Source: Negativicutes bacterium
Lineage (GTDB): Bacteria > Bacillota_C > Negativicutes > Sporomusales_B > JARLHX01
Assembly (NCBI GenBank): GCA_031292015.1
Contig: JARLHY010000139.1
Span: forward strand, 108,685-172,684
Length of the DNA stretch: 64,000 nucleotides
Direction: 5' to 3'
Shown: piece by piece, positions 52,260 to 61,660 of the stretch
Numbering within the stretch: the first letter of the stretch is position 1
Layout of the letters: every line of letters starts with the position of its first letter
Made by a program: the position numbers and the translations under genes
Notes under the pieces: generated by a model
Told to the model about the DNA's origin: nothing
The model's database searches: none
The model's input: the letters and a program-made list of their open reading frames with translations, nothing else

Positions 52260-53060
52260 ATGAAGGATGTACAGAATTTGGCCGATGAACGCGGCATCGC
52301 CATTCAAAAGGTCGGTGTCAGCGAAGTACATCTGCCGTTTTTGATCAAGACCAAAGCCGGATCCTTCCAGTCGGTACTGGCCAACATCAAACTGACGGTC
52401 GACCTGCCCCAGGAATATAAAGGCACGCATATGAGCAGGTTCATCGAGGTGCTGAACGACTGGAGCCAGAAGCCTTTTTCCGCCAAAGAGATGGGCTTCA
52501 TTCTCACGGATATGATCGACAGGCTTGACGCTAAACGGGCCAATATCGATATCTCGTTCAAGTATTTTATCGAAAAGACCGCTCCGGTGAGTGGAATGAA
52601 AAGCCTGCTTGATCTTGACTGCCTATTTTCCGGCAGCTTTGTCCGCGGGCAGCACCTGGATTTTGTTTTGGGACTGGCTGTCCCGTTTACTTCGCTGTGC
52701 CCCTGCAGCCGGGATATTTCCGCGTACGGGGCCCACAACCAGCGCGGGTTGATGCGGGCAAAGGTCAAGCACCATCCCGGCAAGTTCATCTGGATCGAGG
52801 ATCTGGCGACGCTGATGGAGGCGCAGGGCAGCGCGCCCGTTTTTTCGCTGCTCAAACGGGATGATGAAAAGTATTTGACAGAAAAGGCTTACGAGAATCC
52901 GAAGTTTGTTGAAGACGTGCTGCGGGACCTTGTGCTGGCGCTGCGGGCTCTGCCGTCAATGGTCTGGTTTGAGGTGGAGTGCGAAAACTATGAATCGATT
53001 CATAACCACAGTGCTTATGCCTCCCATGTTGAATCGTTGACCGACCAGGGTAAGGTCTAA
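52260..53060 (+). CDS. folE2: GTP cyclohydrolase FolE2 (type IB)
   Basis: 266 residues. The second ATG (52260) lies nine bases after GGGAG; the first (52254) is only three bases away. Metal-independent-type GTP cyclohydrolase I that forms dihydroneopterin triphosphate, the shared precursor of folate and queuosine. Active-site Cys in TSLCPCSRDISAYGAHNQRG near 136-155, and FEVECENYESIHNHSAYAS near the end. Pairing with queC suggests it feeds the queuosine branch. No ribosome-level regulation such as a preQ1 switch was seen upstream of queC. Confidence 0.92.
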   Translation: MKDVQNLADERGIAIQKVGVSEVHLPFLIKTKAGSFQSVLANIKLTVDLPQEYKGTHMSRFIEVLNDWSQKPFSAKEMGFILTDMIDRLDAKRANIDISFKYFIEKTAPVSGMKSLLDLDCLFSGSFVRGQHLDFVLGLAVPFTSLCPCSRDISAYGAHNQRGLMRAKVKHHPGKFIWIEDLATLMEAQGSAPVFSLLKRDDEKYLTEKAYENPKFVEDVLRDLVLALRALPSMVWFEVECENYESIHNHSAYASHVESLTDQGKV

Positions 53061-53103
53061 CCGGGAAGCGGGGGCGAATATACATAGCAAAAGAGGCATT
53101 ATA

Positions 53104-55104
53104 ATGGTGACGGGGATTGGCACCGTGAATTGGAAAAAATTACTCGGCGAGTGTCATCAATTGAATCAGTGGCTGGATGAGCAGGGCTTTGACGACGCCA
53201 CCAGGATTCTGCTGAAAGTGGTTGTCTTGAGCTGGCGGGAGAATGTGTCGCCGGAGGTGATCGTCGGACAGGCTGTGGCGCTGTCCTCCCTGCAGCAGGC
53301 GATCGGAGAAATTTCGCCTTCACCGGCCAGGGTTGAGCTACCTGACCCGCTTGATGAAATCATTGCCCGCTGGTCGCACAGTCTGCCGCATCACGCCTCA
53401 CTGCTGGGGGAAATTCATGAAAAAATGGCGGTGGGAAGACGGGCGCGGGGGCTGTTTTATACCGCGCCGGAAATCATTGATTTTATCGGATCTCATACTG
53501 TCGAATACGCTGATATCGTCGCAAATCCGTACATCAAGGTGCTTGACCCGGCCTGCGGCTGCGGCAATTTCCTTCTGAAATTCTACGACGTTTTTTGGCG
53601 AAAGTTCAGTGAAAACCGCGAAATTCTCGCCAGCCGCTATCCGGAAAAAGACTGGTCCGATGCCGGTATTCACCGTCATATTATTACCTATAACCTGTGG
53701 GGGGCCGATATCGACTCTGTCGCGGTGGATATCACGGCCGCGAGTCTATTGCTCAAAAGGCCGCAGGACAGCGCTACGCTTTACCCCAACCTGCTTGTTT
53801 GCGACAGTCTGCGTCCGCCCCTCGACGGCGGAGCATTCGCCGACCGGGCTTTCTGGTCGGCTTGTTATGATTTTGTGGTAGGTAATCCGCCGTATCTGTC
53901 CTTTGGCCTGCGCGGCGCCAGCCGCCTCGATCCGGACTATGAAGGTTACCTGCGCCAGGCTTTCAGCGCGTCAGCCGAATACAAGCTGAGTTATTATGTC
54001 CTGTTCATGGAACGGGGGATCGAGATGCTGACCGAGGGCGGGAAGCTGGGGTTCATCGTCCCGGACAGCTTTCTCCTTGGCCGTTACTACTCGAAGATCA
54101 GACGTTATATTTTAGAGCATACGGCGATCGAAGTGCTGGCTCATATTGCGGCGCCGGTGTTCAAGCAGGCCGCGGTGGGTATGTCGGCGGTCTGCGTGTT
54201 GACCAAACGAAGCGACCCGGCGGCCCGGGTCAATCAGTCGGTTACCGTCTATCAGAGCGAAGGGAAAGGCACCCTCACAAAAGACGAGGGATCCAGCCAT
54301 TACAGCCAGAGCTACTTTGCCACCCTGCCCTACAACCGGTTCCGGATTTTTGCCGATTTGACGGTTAAAAATCTGATTGATAAAATAGATAATAGCGGCG
54401 CCAAAGTGGAAGATTTTTCCTCAGGCCACAGCGGGATCCGTTCTCTGACCAAACAAAGCAACATCGTCGCCGATTTGGCGCAGGGGGAGACCTGGCGGCG
54501 CGGCCTGATTTCCGGCGGACAGATCCAGCGTTACGGCCTGGAATACCGCGGCCACTGGCTCAATATCGACCCAGGACTGCTGTACAAAGGCGGCTGGGAT
54601 CCGGCTGTTGTCGAAGGCCGTAAAATATTGATCAGGCAAACCGGGTATACTCTAACCGCCTGTATTGACGATAATGGCTTCTATCATCTGAATAATATCC
54701 ACTCCTTTGTCCTGAAGAAAAACAGTGCCGTCAACCTCGATTATCTGCTGCTGCTGCTCAATTCCCGCCTTGTATCCTTTTATTACCATGCAGTCAGCAT
54801 GGAATACGGGCGGGCGATGGCGCAGACCGACATCGACACCCTTGAGCTATTGCCGGTGAGCGTCAAGGCCGAGGCCAACGCTCAGGCTCCTGAACTTGTC
54901 GGCATCATGGGCTCGCTGATTCAGCGGCAGATGGCTGGCGAAGCGGCGCTTGGCGACAAAATTGCCGCCCTGGATGGCCTTTTTAATCAGCTGGTGTATC
55001 AGATTTATGGCCTGACGGATGCCGAGGTCGCCTGTGTCGAACGTTATGAAACCAGGCTCACCGCCCGCCATCGGCAAAGCCGCCGGGGGAGCGGGCTCAG
55101 ATAA
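53104..55104 (+). CDS. N6-adenine DNA methyltransferase (Eco57I/TaqI-like), orphan
   Basis: 666 residues. The SAM-binding motif is DPACGCGNFLLKFYD near 155, the catalytic motif NPPYLSFG near 260, and the C-terminal half looks like a target-recognition domain. The N-terminal 100 residues have no PD-ExK nuclease motif that I can see, and no restriction gene is adjacent, so it is probably a stand-alone methylase (or an inactive type IIG enzyme). The ribosome-binding site is weak (AAGAGG). An orphan methylase of similar plan, CamA, affects sporulation in Clostridioides difficile; any such role here is speculative. Confidence 0.85.
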   Translation: MVTGIGTVNWKKLLGECHQLNQWLDEQGFDDATRILLKVVVLSWRENVSPEVIVGQAVALSSLQQAIGEISPSPARVELPDPLDEIIARWSHSLPHHASLLGEIHEKMAVGRRARGLFYTAPEIIDFIGSHTVEYADIVANPYIKVLDPACGCGNFLLKFYDVFWRKFSENREILASRYPEKDWSDAGIHRHIITYNLWGADIDSVAVDITAASLLLKRPQDSATLYPNLLVCDSLRPPLDGGAFADRAFWSACYDFVVGNPPYLSFGLRGASRLDPDYEGYLRQAFSASAEYKLSYYVLFMERGIEMLTEGGKLGFIVPDSFLLGRYYSKIRRYILEHTAIEVLAHIAAPVFKQAAVGMSAVCVLTKRSDPAARVNQSVTVYQSEGKGTLTKDEGSSHYSQSYFATLPYNRFRIFADLTVKNLIDKIDNSGAKVEDFSSGHSGIRSLTKQSNIVADLAQGETWRRGLISGGQIQRYGLEYRGHWLNIDPGLLYKGGWDPAVVEGRKILIRQTGYTLTACIDDNGFYHLNNIHSFVLKKNSAVNLDYLLLLLNSRLVSFYYHAVSMEYGRAMAQTDIDTLELLPVSVKAEANAQAPELVGIMGSLIQRQMAGEAALGDKIAALDGLFNQLVYQIYGLTDAEVACVERYETRLTARHRQSRRGSGLR

Positions 55105-55142
55105 GCCAAGGGAAGCATACCCCAGGGAACAGGCTTGAGAAA

Positions 55143-55172
55143 ACAAAAAAGAAGGGAACCTGACCGGTTCCC
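55143..55172 (-). terminator. Terminator of the spore-protein-like gene (minus strand)
   Basis: On the minus strand GGGAACC/GGTTCCC is followed by TTCTTTTTTG. The plus side is A-rich, so it acts mainly on the minus strand. Confidence 0.85.
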
Positions 55173-55182
55173 TCCGCATGAT

Positions 55183-55449
55183 TTATTCGCCAATATTCTT
55201 GTTCGAGGTCTGAACCTTTTTGCCGCCGGCCTGCTGCTGTTGCTGCTGCTGGCCTTTCTGGGAGCCGGATTTTCCGCCGTAGTCGTTGTTGGCGTCAAAC
55301 TTGGCGGTCATGGTTCCATACTCTGACACGCTGCTGCTGGTGGTACCTGACGAAGCCATGCTGCTCTGGGATTGATAGTCGTTGTTGGCATCAGATGTAG
55401 CTGTCATCGTTCCAAACTTTGATTTCGATGCTTGCGTTTTTTTGTCCAC
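55183..55449 (-). CDS. Gamma-SASP-like small spore protein (putative)
   Basis: 88 residues. GTG start (complement of 55447-55449) with AAAGGAGG seven bases upstream. Two repeats, KFGTMTATSDANNDY and EYGTMTAKFDANNDY, are joined by Ser/Thr/Gln-rich linkers, and a poly-Gln stretch precedes the basic tail. There is no cysteine and few large hydrophobics. This plan resembles the gamma-type small acid-soluble spore protein SspE, built of F/Y-G-T-E-F-A-S repeats rich in Gln and Asn, although the GPR cleavage consensus is altered. Intrinsic terminator directly downstream. Confidence 0.6.
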   Translation of the reverse strand: MDKKTQASKSKFGTMTATSDANNDYQSQSSMASSGTTSSSVSEYGTMTAKFDANNDYGGKSGSQKGQQQQQQQAGGKKVQTSNKNIGE

Positions 55450-55591
55450 GAGGAATCCTCCTTTTTCGTAGTGGGTCGCCCTTAATTTATTATCAGAAAG
55501 TGTCTTCAAAGTGATACCTGGGAATTAATAGATGCAAAAGGACCGATAAAGCGCTGGCGACAGAGCTGAACCGGTTTTGAGGGGAAGAACC

Positions 55592-56446
55592 GTGAAACGA
55601 CTGATTGTGAATGCCGACGACTTCGGCCTGCATCCGGCGGTTAACCGGGCCATCATCGACGGGCATACCGCGGGCTGCATCACCAGCACGTCACTGATGA
55701 CCGGCGGTGAGGCATATGATGAGGCGGTGGCTATGGCCGGCTCCTGCCCAGATCTTGGGGTGGGCGTCCATCTGACGCTGGTCGGCGAACGGCCTGTTTC
55801 TGATCCGGCCCTGGTACCGTCACTGGTGGACGGCGAAGGACGGTTTCCTGACAACTACATCCAGTTTCTGGCCCGTTTCCTGCTGGGCAAGGTCAGTATG
55901 GCCCAGGTGCGGCTGGAGCTGGCGGCCCAACTGGACAAGGTGGCCGCCGACGGGATCGCCGTCAGCCATGTCGACAGCCATCAACATCTGCATGTGCTGC
56001 CGGGAATTATAGATATCGTGCTGGAACTTGCCACCGAGCGGTCGATCCGAACCATGCGGATTCCGGACGAGGGGCTGTTCTTCACCGGCGGATACCCCGC
56101 CAGTATCGGCCGGCTCATCGGGCGCACCGGGCTGTCCCTGCTGGCAGGCTGGGCCAGACGAAAAGCGAGCCGCCGCGGGTTTGCCGCTCCGGATGCTTTT
56201 TTCGGAATGCTGGCCGGGGGGAATATGCAGGCCGAGTATTTCCTGAATATTATAAGCGTCCTGCCGACCGGGACGAGTGAAATCATGATTCACCCCGGTA
56301 ATGACGATGCTTTGCTGCAGGCCCGCTATGGCTGGGTCTACCACTGGCAGAGCGAACTGGCGGCGGTGACCGGCCGCCAGGTGCTGGACAGGCTGGCTGA
56401 GAGGGGAATCGAATTGGTTTCGTTCAGGAAGTTTACCGATGGCTAG
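55592..56446 (+). CDS. ChbG/HpnK (YdjC)-family carbohydrate deacetylase
   Basis: 284 residues. GTG at 55592 with GAGGGG upstream. Metal-binding motif LIVNADDFGLHPAVNRAI near 4-21, histidines in VGVHLTLVG near 57 and the catalytic HVDSHQHLHVLPGI near 122-135. Members remove N-acetyl groups from chitobiose or from hopanoid/lipid-linked sugars (HpnK). As first gene of a flippase-like/epimerase/GT39 cluster it probably deacetylates a lipid-linked sugar. It overlaps the next gene by eight bases. Confidence 0.88.
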   Translation: MKRLIVNADDFGLHPAVNRAIIDGHTAGCITSTSLMTGGEAYDEAVAMAGSCPDLGVGVHLTLVGERPVSDPALVPSLVDGEGRFPDNYIQFLARFLLGKVSMAQVRLELAAQLDKVAADGIAVSHVDSHQHLHVLPGIIDIVLELATERSIRTMRIPDEGLFFTGGYPASIGRLIGRTGLSLLAGWARRKASRRGFAAPDAFFGMLAGGNMQAEYFLNIISVLPTGTSEIMIHPGNDDALLQARYGWVYHWQSELAAVTGRQVLDRLAERGIELVSFRKFTDG

Positions 56447-57431
56447 TTTTTATCGGCGGCTGGCCGTTCTTGTTACGTTGGTTGTAGGTATTTCGGGGGC
56501 GGTCATCTATTTTACCCTCGATGTTCATACCCTGCATAACTTAACTGCCTTTCAGCCCTGGTCGCTGCTCCTGGTGGCCGGACTGATGGCTGTCGGCATG
56601 TATTTTGACGGGACAAGACTGCTGCACCTTGTGCATATCGCCGGCCAACGGATAAGTTTGCTTGAGGCGGTACAGGTTATATTCAGCAATTATTTTTTGG
56701 CGCTTCTGACCCCGGGGGCGGCAGGCGGGGCGGTAGCCCAGGTCATGTTTCTGCGGCGGGCCGGGGTACCTACCGGCATCGCGACAGTGGTTGTACTTAT
56801 TCGAACCGTGATGTCCCTGCTTGTGCTTTTCGTCTGTCTGCCGGCGGTGTTTTTTTATGATCCCGGCCTGCTTCCCTGGATACCACCGCAGCTGCTGATC
56901 GCGGTTTCGCTGCTGATGGTGGGGGGCTGCGGCCTGGCGGTCTGGTTTTTGCGCTCGCCGGCTTCGGTTCGTCTGCTGGTGGCGTTGACCAAGCGAGTCC
57001 GCCCAACCTGGCGCAAACGGATTTTCGTCTTGTACCGGGATACCCGGGGCGCGGTGTCTATGCTGGCGGCGGCGCCGCTCAGCATGCTCAGGGTGTTCGC
57101 CGAATCGGCGGCAAGCCTGCTGGCGCTATACAGCATGGTGCCGGTACTGTTCCTGGGGCTGGGGATAACGGTTGACTGGCCGCTGATACTGGGGCGGATG
57201 GTTTTTTTGAATATTATCCTTTATTTTGCCCCGACGCCGGGCGGGTCGGGCATCGCCGAAGGCGGCTTTGTCCTTTTGTTCAATGAACTGCTGCCGCCGG
57301 GGACGGTGGGGGTCCTGGCAGTAGCCTGGCGAATTGTCGCCGAATACTTTCCGTTTGCGATTGGTCTATATTTTACGATCAAAACATTTGGTCAGGATTT
57401 TCTGTTGAAGCAACTGAATAGGAGGACTTGA
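56439..57431 (+). CDS. UPF0104 / lysylphosphatidylglycerol-synthase-type membrane protein (flippase-like)
   Basis: 330 residues with about eight membrane helices. PGAAGGAVAQVMFLRRAGVP near 87-106 and APTPGGSGIAEGGFVLLFNELLPPG near 265-289 are the signatures of the MprF-flippase/AglD-type family. These proteins move or build lipid-linked compounds in the inner membrane. Its eight-base overlap with the deacetylase and tight link to an epimerase and two lipid-dependent glycosyltransferases suggest translocation of a lipid-linked sugar. Confidence 0.85.
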   Translation: MASFYRRLAVLVTLVVGISGAVIYFTLDVHTLHNLTAFQPWSLLLVAGLMAVGMYFDGTRLLHLVHIAGQRISLLEAVQVIFSNYFLALLTPGAAGGAVAQVMFLRRAGVPTGIATVVVLIRTVMSLLVLFVCLPAVFFYDPGLLPWIPPQLLIAVSLLMVGGCGLAVWFLRSPASVRLLVALTKRVRPTWRKRIFVLYRDTRGAVSMLAAAPLSMLRVFAESAASLLALYSMVPVLFLGLGITVDWPLILGRMVFLNIILYFAPTPGGSGIAEGGFVLLFNELLPPGTVGVLAVAWRIVAEYFPFAIGLYFTIKTFGQDFLLKQLNRRT

Positions 57432-57433
57432 GA

Positions 57434-58357
57434 ATGAAGGTGCTTGTAACCGGAGGGGCAGGTTTTATCGGATCGCATGTTGTCGCAGAGCTTTTGCGCC
57501 GGGATTATCAGGTGGTTATTGTGGACAACCTGAGCACCGGTCTGCTGGAGAATATCGATGCCAGGGCCAGCTTCCATAAGCTTGACGTCACTGCCGACGA
57601 CCTGAACGAACTGTTCGCTGGCGAAAAGGTTGATTTTGTCATTCATCTGGCGGCCCAGACGGCGGTGCCCAGATCGCTGGCCGAGCCGGAATATGACTGT
57701 CAGGCCAATATCCTGGGGACGGTAAAAGTCATGGAAGCCGCCCGCAAGAATGGGGTGCGAAGGGTGATCTTCGCGTCCAGCGCTGCGGTATACGGCGACG
57801 GGGCAGCCATTCCCATCAGCGAAGACGCCCACCTCGATCCGGCGTCGTTCTATGGGCTCAGCAAGCTTACGGCCGAGAAATACCTTAAGCTTTACAGCAA
57901 GGTTTTCGATATTGAATATGTGGTACTGCGGTACGCCAACGTTTATGGCGAGCGTCAGGGAGACGCCGGTGAGGGTGGAGTGGTCAGCATTTTTGCCCGC
58001 AAAGTCCTGGCCGGTCAACCCATCTCCATTTTCGGCGACGGCGGTCAGACCCGCGATTTTATCTACGCCGGAGACATCGCGGCCGCAAATTGCCAGGCCC
58101 TTGTGACCCGTGACGCCAACACCGTGTATAATATCAGCACTGGCACCGAAACTAGTGTCAATGAGCTGGTGGAGCTGATGGCCGCAGCGGCCGGCCGGCG
58201 AAGCGAAAAGCGCTACCTGCCCGCAAGGGAAGGCGATATTTACCGTTCGCTGCTTGACAACCGGGCGGCCTGCAAATGTCTTGACTGGCAGCCTGCGGTC
58301 GGACTGGCGGACGGATTGGCAGCGACTTATCGGTTTTTGCAGCAAAAAGAAGTATAA
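57434..58357 (+). CDS. NAD-dependent nucleotide-sugar epimerase (UDP-glucose 4-epimerase family)
   Basis: 307 residues, an extended short-chain dehydrogenase. ATG at 57434 with GGAGGA upstream. NAD motif VTGGAGFIGSHVVAEL near 5-20, catalytic Ser and Tyr-Lys in FASSAAVYGDG and YGLSKLTAEKY near 140-150. GalE-like, making UDP-galactose or UDP-GalNAc type donors; exact sugar cannot be told. The gene starts three bases after the flippase-like gene stop. Confidence 0.9.
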   Translation: MKVLVTGGAGFIGSHVVAELLRRDYQVVIVDNLSTGLLENIDARASFHKLDVTADDLNELFAGEKVDFVIHLAAQTAVPRSLAEPEYDCQANILGTVKVMEAARKNGVRRVIFASSAAVYGDGAAIPISEDAHLDPASFYGLSKLTAEKYLKLYSKVFDIEYVVLRYANVYGERQGDAGEGGVVSIFARKVLAGQPISIFGDGGQTRDFIYAGDIAAANCQALVTRDANTVYNISTGTETSVNELVELMAAAAGRRSEKRYLPAREGDIYRSLLDNRAACKCLDWQPAVGLADGLAATYRFLQQKEV

Positions 58358-58384
58358 CCCGAACATTCTGGCGAGGAGGTAGCT

Positions 58385-59923
58385 ATGTCGGAACGATTGG
58401 GCTTGGGTTTTCTGATCCTGACATTTGTCACGGCGCTGATTTTGTTTTTCAATCTCGGGGGGGTTCCGTTGATGGACCCGGATGAACCGGTCTATGCCGA
58501 AACCGCCAGAGAGATGATCCAGTTTCATGATTTTTTGTCGCCGCGGATTTTCGGCGAATACTGGTACGACAAACCGCCGATGTACTACTGGCTGACGGCG
58601 GGGGCTTTCCAGCTCTTTGGTGTCAATGAATTTGCCGCCAGGTTTCCTTCGGCGCTTTTGGCGCTGATCTGCGCCCTGTATGTTTTCTACGCCGGTTCCC
58701 GCCTGTTCGACGCCCGGGCCGGGATTATGGGCGCGCTGGTTCTAGGTACAAGCATCGAATTTTTTTATCTCGGCAAGGCTGCGGTCACCGATATTACCCT
58801 CACCTTGTTTCTGACTGTCTCGCTGCTGTCTTTTCTGCTGAAACGCTATCACTGGTTCTATATCGGCGCGGCACTGGCCACGGTGACAAAGGGGCCGATC
58901 GGGCTATTGTTCCCGGGAGCGGTGGTCGTGCTCTACCTTTTGGCCATCCGGGATTTTTCCGAACTGGGCAAGATGAAAATTCCGAGCGGGACGCTGCTTT
59001 ACCTGGTGATTGCTCTGCCCTGGTATCTGCTGATGACTCAGCTTCATGGCAGCGCGTTCATCGATACCTTTATCGGCTTTCACAATATCACCAGATTTAC
59101 CAGTCCCGAGCACCCGGAGGGGCTGCTGTGGTATTACTTTATCCCGGTACTGATTCTCGGGTTCCTGCCGTGGACGGCGGTGATGGTCCAGGCGGTGTGG
59201 AAGGCTCTGTACGAAAGCCGTGAGGATTCCCGCAAACTGATTTTCCTCCTGATCTGGGCCGGGTTTATCTTTGTATTTTTCAGTGTCTCTCGTACCAAGC
59301 TGATCTCCTATATCTTGCCGATGTATCCTCCGCTGGCGATGGTGGTGGGCTGGTATTTCAACCGTATCAGCGACTGGAGATACGGGTCCCGGCCGCTGAG
59401 CTGGCCGGTCCTTTTCACCTTGCTATCGGCTCTGATCTGGGGCGGATTGTACTTCGGGGTGAAGGCCATGCCCGAGCTGCTGGCCGGGGCAGTGGCCGTC
59501 GCCGTGCTGTTCGGGCTTATGACCGTCGGGGTGTGGTACTTTGTCTGGCGTCGGGAAATCGAGAAAGGGTTCTGGCTTCAGGTCGCTGCGATGACGCTGT
59601 TTTCGATGGTGCTTATGACCATGCTGCTGCCCCAGGCAGCTCCGGCGTTTCACTCCCGTGATATCGCCCAGGCGTTCGCCGCTAACTATGACGGGAAATC
59701 AACGGTCTATGTCGCCAAGTTCCTCCATCCCGGCTTTACCTTTTATTCCGGTGTATACGGCCAGGAACTGAAACCGGATGAAATCAGCAAGATCGTGGCC
59801 GGCGGCGAAAAAGCCTATCTGGTGCTGCGGTCGTCGGACTACGACCGCCTCGCTCCGGAGCAAAAGCAGAAGCTTACCACCGTGGCCACTGTCGATAACA
59901 AGCTGTTGGTGCTCAAACCGTGA
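58385..59923 (+). CDS. Family 39 glycosyltransferase, ArnT-like (first copy)
   Basis: 512 residues with about 12 helices. The periplasmic catalytic loop has the family acidic motif PLMDPDEPVYAETAREM near 29-46 and EYWYDKPPMYYWLTAGAF near 57-74, as in ArnT, which moves aminoarabinose from undecaprenyl phosphate to lipid A. ATG with GAGGAGG upstream. The sugar is unknown, but the neighbouring epimerase and deacetylase could supply it. Its end overlaps the second copy by four bases. Confidence 0.88.
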   Translation: MSERLGLGFLILTFVTALILFFNLGGVPLMDPDEPVYAETAREMIQFHDFLSPRIFGEYWYDKPPMYYWLTAGAFQLFGVNEFAARFPSALLALICALYVFYAGSRLFDARAGIMGALVLGTSIEFFYLGKAAVTDITLTLFLTVSLLSFLLKRYHWFYIGAALATVTKGPIGLLFPGAVVVLYLLAIRDFSELGKMKIPSGTLLYLVIALPWYLLMTQLHGSAFIDTFIGFHNITRFTSPEHPEGLLWYYFIPVLILGFLPWTAVMVQAVWKALYESREDSRKLIFLLIWAGFIFVFFSVSRTKLISYILPMYPPLAMVVGWYFNRISDWRYGSRPLSWPVLFTLLSALIWGGLYFGVKAMPELLAGAVAVAVLFGLMTVGVWYFVWRREIEKGFWLQVAAMTLFSMVLMTMLLPQAAPAFHSRDIAQAFAANYDGKSTVYVAKFLHPGFTFYSGVYGQELKPDEISKIVAGGEKAYLVLRSSDYDRLAPEQKQKLTTVATVDNKLLVLKP

Positions 59924-61497
59924 CTAAAGGGGAGAACGGCATGTTTGCGCTAGTCGTATTTGTCCTCGCCTTGGCTATATATCTTCCCTTGAATTCACTG
60001 ATTCCGGTGACCGATCCGGTGGAGGCCAATTACGCTCTCACCGCCAAGGAAATGCTGCTGAGCGGCGACTGGCTGTCGCCGCAGATCTACGGTCAATTCT
60101 GGTATGACAAGCCGGCTATGATCTACTGGTTGATTGCCGGCAGCTACAAACTGTTCGGGGTGGGGGAGTTTGCCGCCCGGTTTCCGGCGGCCCTGTTCAG
60201 TGCGGCCAGTGTAGCTTTTACCTGCTGGTTCGGCCGGAGGCTTTACGACAACTGGCTGACAGGGTTCCTGGCGGCACTGGTACTGGCCACGTCTCTGGAA
60301 TTTTGGGTCTTAGCCCGAATGATCATTACCGACGCGATCCTGTTTTTTTTCGCCAGCGTCGCTGTGGGGACGTATTATCTCGGCCTTATCGGCCAAGGGA
60401 AAATTTGGTACGCCGTTGGATATTTTTTCGCCGGGCTGGCGGTGCTGACCAAGGGGCCGGTGGGGATCGCCCTGCCGGTGATGTCGGTATTCGCATACAT
60501 CATCCTGACCCGCCGCTGGGCGCTTTTCTCCCGGTTATTCCTGCTGCCAGGGCTGGTAATCTTTTTGCTGGTTGCCGCTCCCTGGTACGGAGCAATGAAC
60601 AAAGCACACGGTCAGGAATTTGTCGACACTTTTTTAGGTCTGCACAACTACCTGCGGGCTACCGTCTCCGAACATCCCAAGGATAATGTCGTCTATTATT
60701 ATCTGGTTTTGTTCCCGCTGAGCCTGCTGCCCTGGACCGGGATCTTCTTTCGTTCGCTGGCCGGCAAAAAGCCGCCCCATTTCGCCTTTTTGGCGGTATG
60801 GCTGGGGGTCACCGTCGGCTTTTATACGCTGATGGCCACCAAGTATCTTACCTATGTGTTTCCGGCGCTGTTCCCGGCAGCCCTGATGACCGGCTGTCAG
60901 CTGGAGCAGATGTTGTCAGCCGGCCGGCGGCGATGGCTGTGGCTGTCTTTGCCGGTACTGCTGCTGCTGGCAGCTTTGGCGGCGGGCCTGAAATTCCTGC
61001 CTGGTTCGGGCTGGCTGGTGCTTTACCTGGCCGCAGGACTTGCCGCTGTGGCGGTCTTGTGGCTGCAGCTGCGCGGTGATCCGATCTGGCTGCCCTGGGC
61101 AACCGGCGCGTTCATGGTGGTGATCAGCTTGCTGCTGATCTATCAGGGCCTGATTCCGCTGGCCGGGAGCCGCTCGGCCAAAGCCATCGTTGCCGCCGTG
61201 CCTGCCCGGGGCGCGGAGATAGGTTCTTTTGGCGAATATCCGACTTCCGCCGTTTTTTACAGCGGCTATCCGATGCCCCGGCTAGTTTCAGGCAACACGG
61301 ACCTGTCGGACGGAGGCGTATGGGCGGGAAAGTACACGATGCCGACCGAGACGGTGGCGTCCTTCGCCGCCCGTACCGCCGGCAATCCTGAAACCTACAT
61401 CCTGGTCCGGCAGGGGAACGCCCCACCGCTGAGCGACCTTCAGGCGGTGGCCGAGTCTGACAGGTACGTACTCTATAAACGGACGAACCTGAAATAA
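59920..61497 (+). CDS. Family 39 glycosyltransferase, ArnT-like (second copy)
   Basis: 525 residues with the same plan as the previous gene: PVTDPVEANYALTAKEMLLS near 28 and QFWYDKPAMIYWLIAGSYKLFG near 59. The acidic pair reads DPVE rather than DPDE, a possible difference in donor. The GTG start overlaps the previous stop by four bases. The two are clearly tandem paralogues, perhaps adding sugars in sequence to one lipid or protein acceptor at the outer leaflet of the inner membrane. Confidence 0.87.
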   Translation: MTKGENGMFALVVFVLALAIYLPLNSLIPVTDPVEANYALTAKEMLLSGDWLSPQIYGQFWYDKPAMIYWLIAGSYKLFGVGEFAARFPAALFSAASVAFTCWFGRRLYDNWLTGFLAALVLATSLEFWVLARMIITDAILFFFASVAVGTYYLGLIGQGKIWYAVGYFFAGLAVLTKGPVGIALPVMSVFAYIILTRRWALFSRLFLLPGLVIFLLVAAPWYGAMNKAHGQEFVDTFLGLHNYLRATVSEHPKDNVVYYYLVLFPLSLLPWTGIFFRSLAGKKPPHFAFLAVWLGVTVGFYTLMATKYLTYVFPALFPAALMTGCQLEQMLSAGRRRWLWLSLPVLLLLAALAAGLKFLPGSGWLVLYLAAGLAAVAVLWLQLRGDPIWLPWATGAFMVVISLLLIYQGLIPLAGSRSAKAIVAAVPARGAEIGSFGEYPTSAVFYSGYPMPRLVSGNTDLSDGGVWAGKYTMPTETVASFAARTAGNPETYILVRQGNAPPLSDLQAVAESDRYVLYKRTNLK

Positions 61498-61551
61498 AAC
61501 TGGCTGCTCAGACCCTCCTGCTGAAACAGGATTTATCAACAAATTGACAAC

Positions 61552-61577
61552 CGCCGTCCTTCGCCGGACGGCGTTTT
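61552..61577 (+). terminator. Terminator after the GT39 cluster
   Basis: CGCCGTCC pairs with GGACGGCG around TTCGCC and is followed by TTTT. Confidence 0.85.
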
Positions 61578-61660
61578 GGGTTCGCGGTCTTTGCTGCAGA
61601 CCTCGTCTCAACGAAAAGGAGACTGATATTATAAGAAATTTCGCGAAAAAAGCAAAAATA

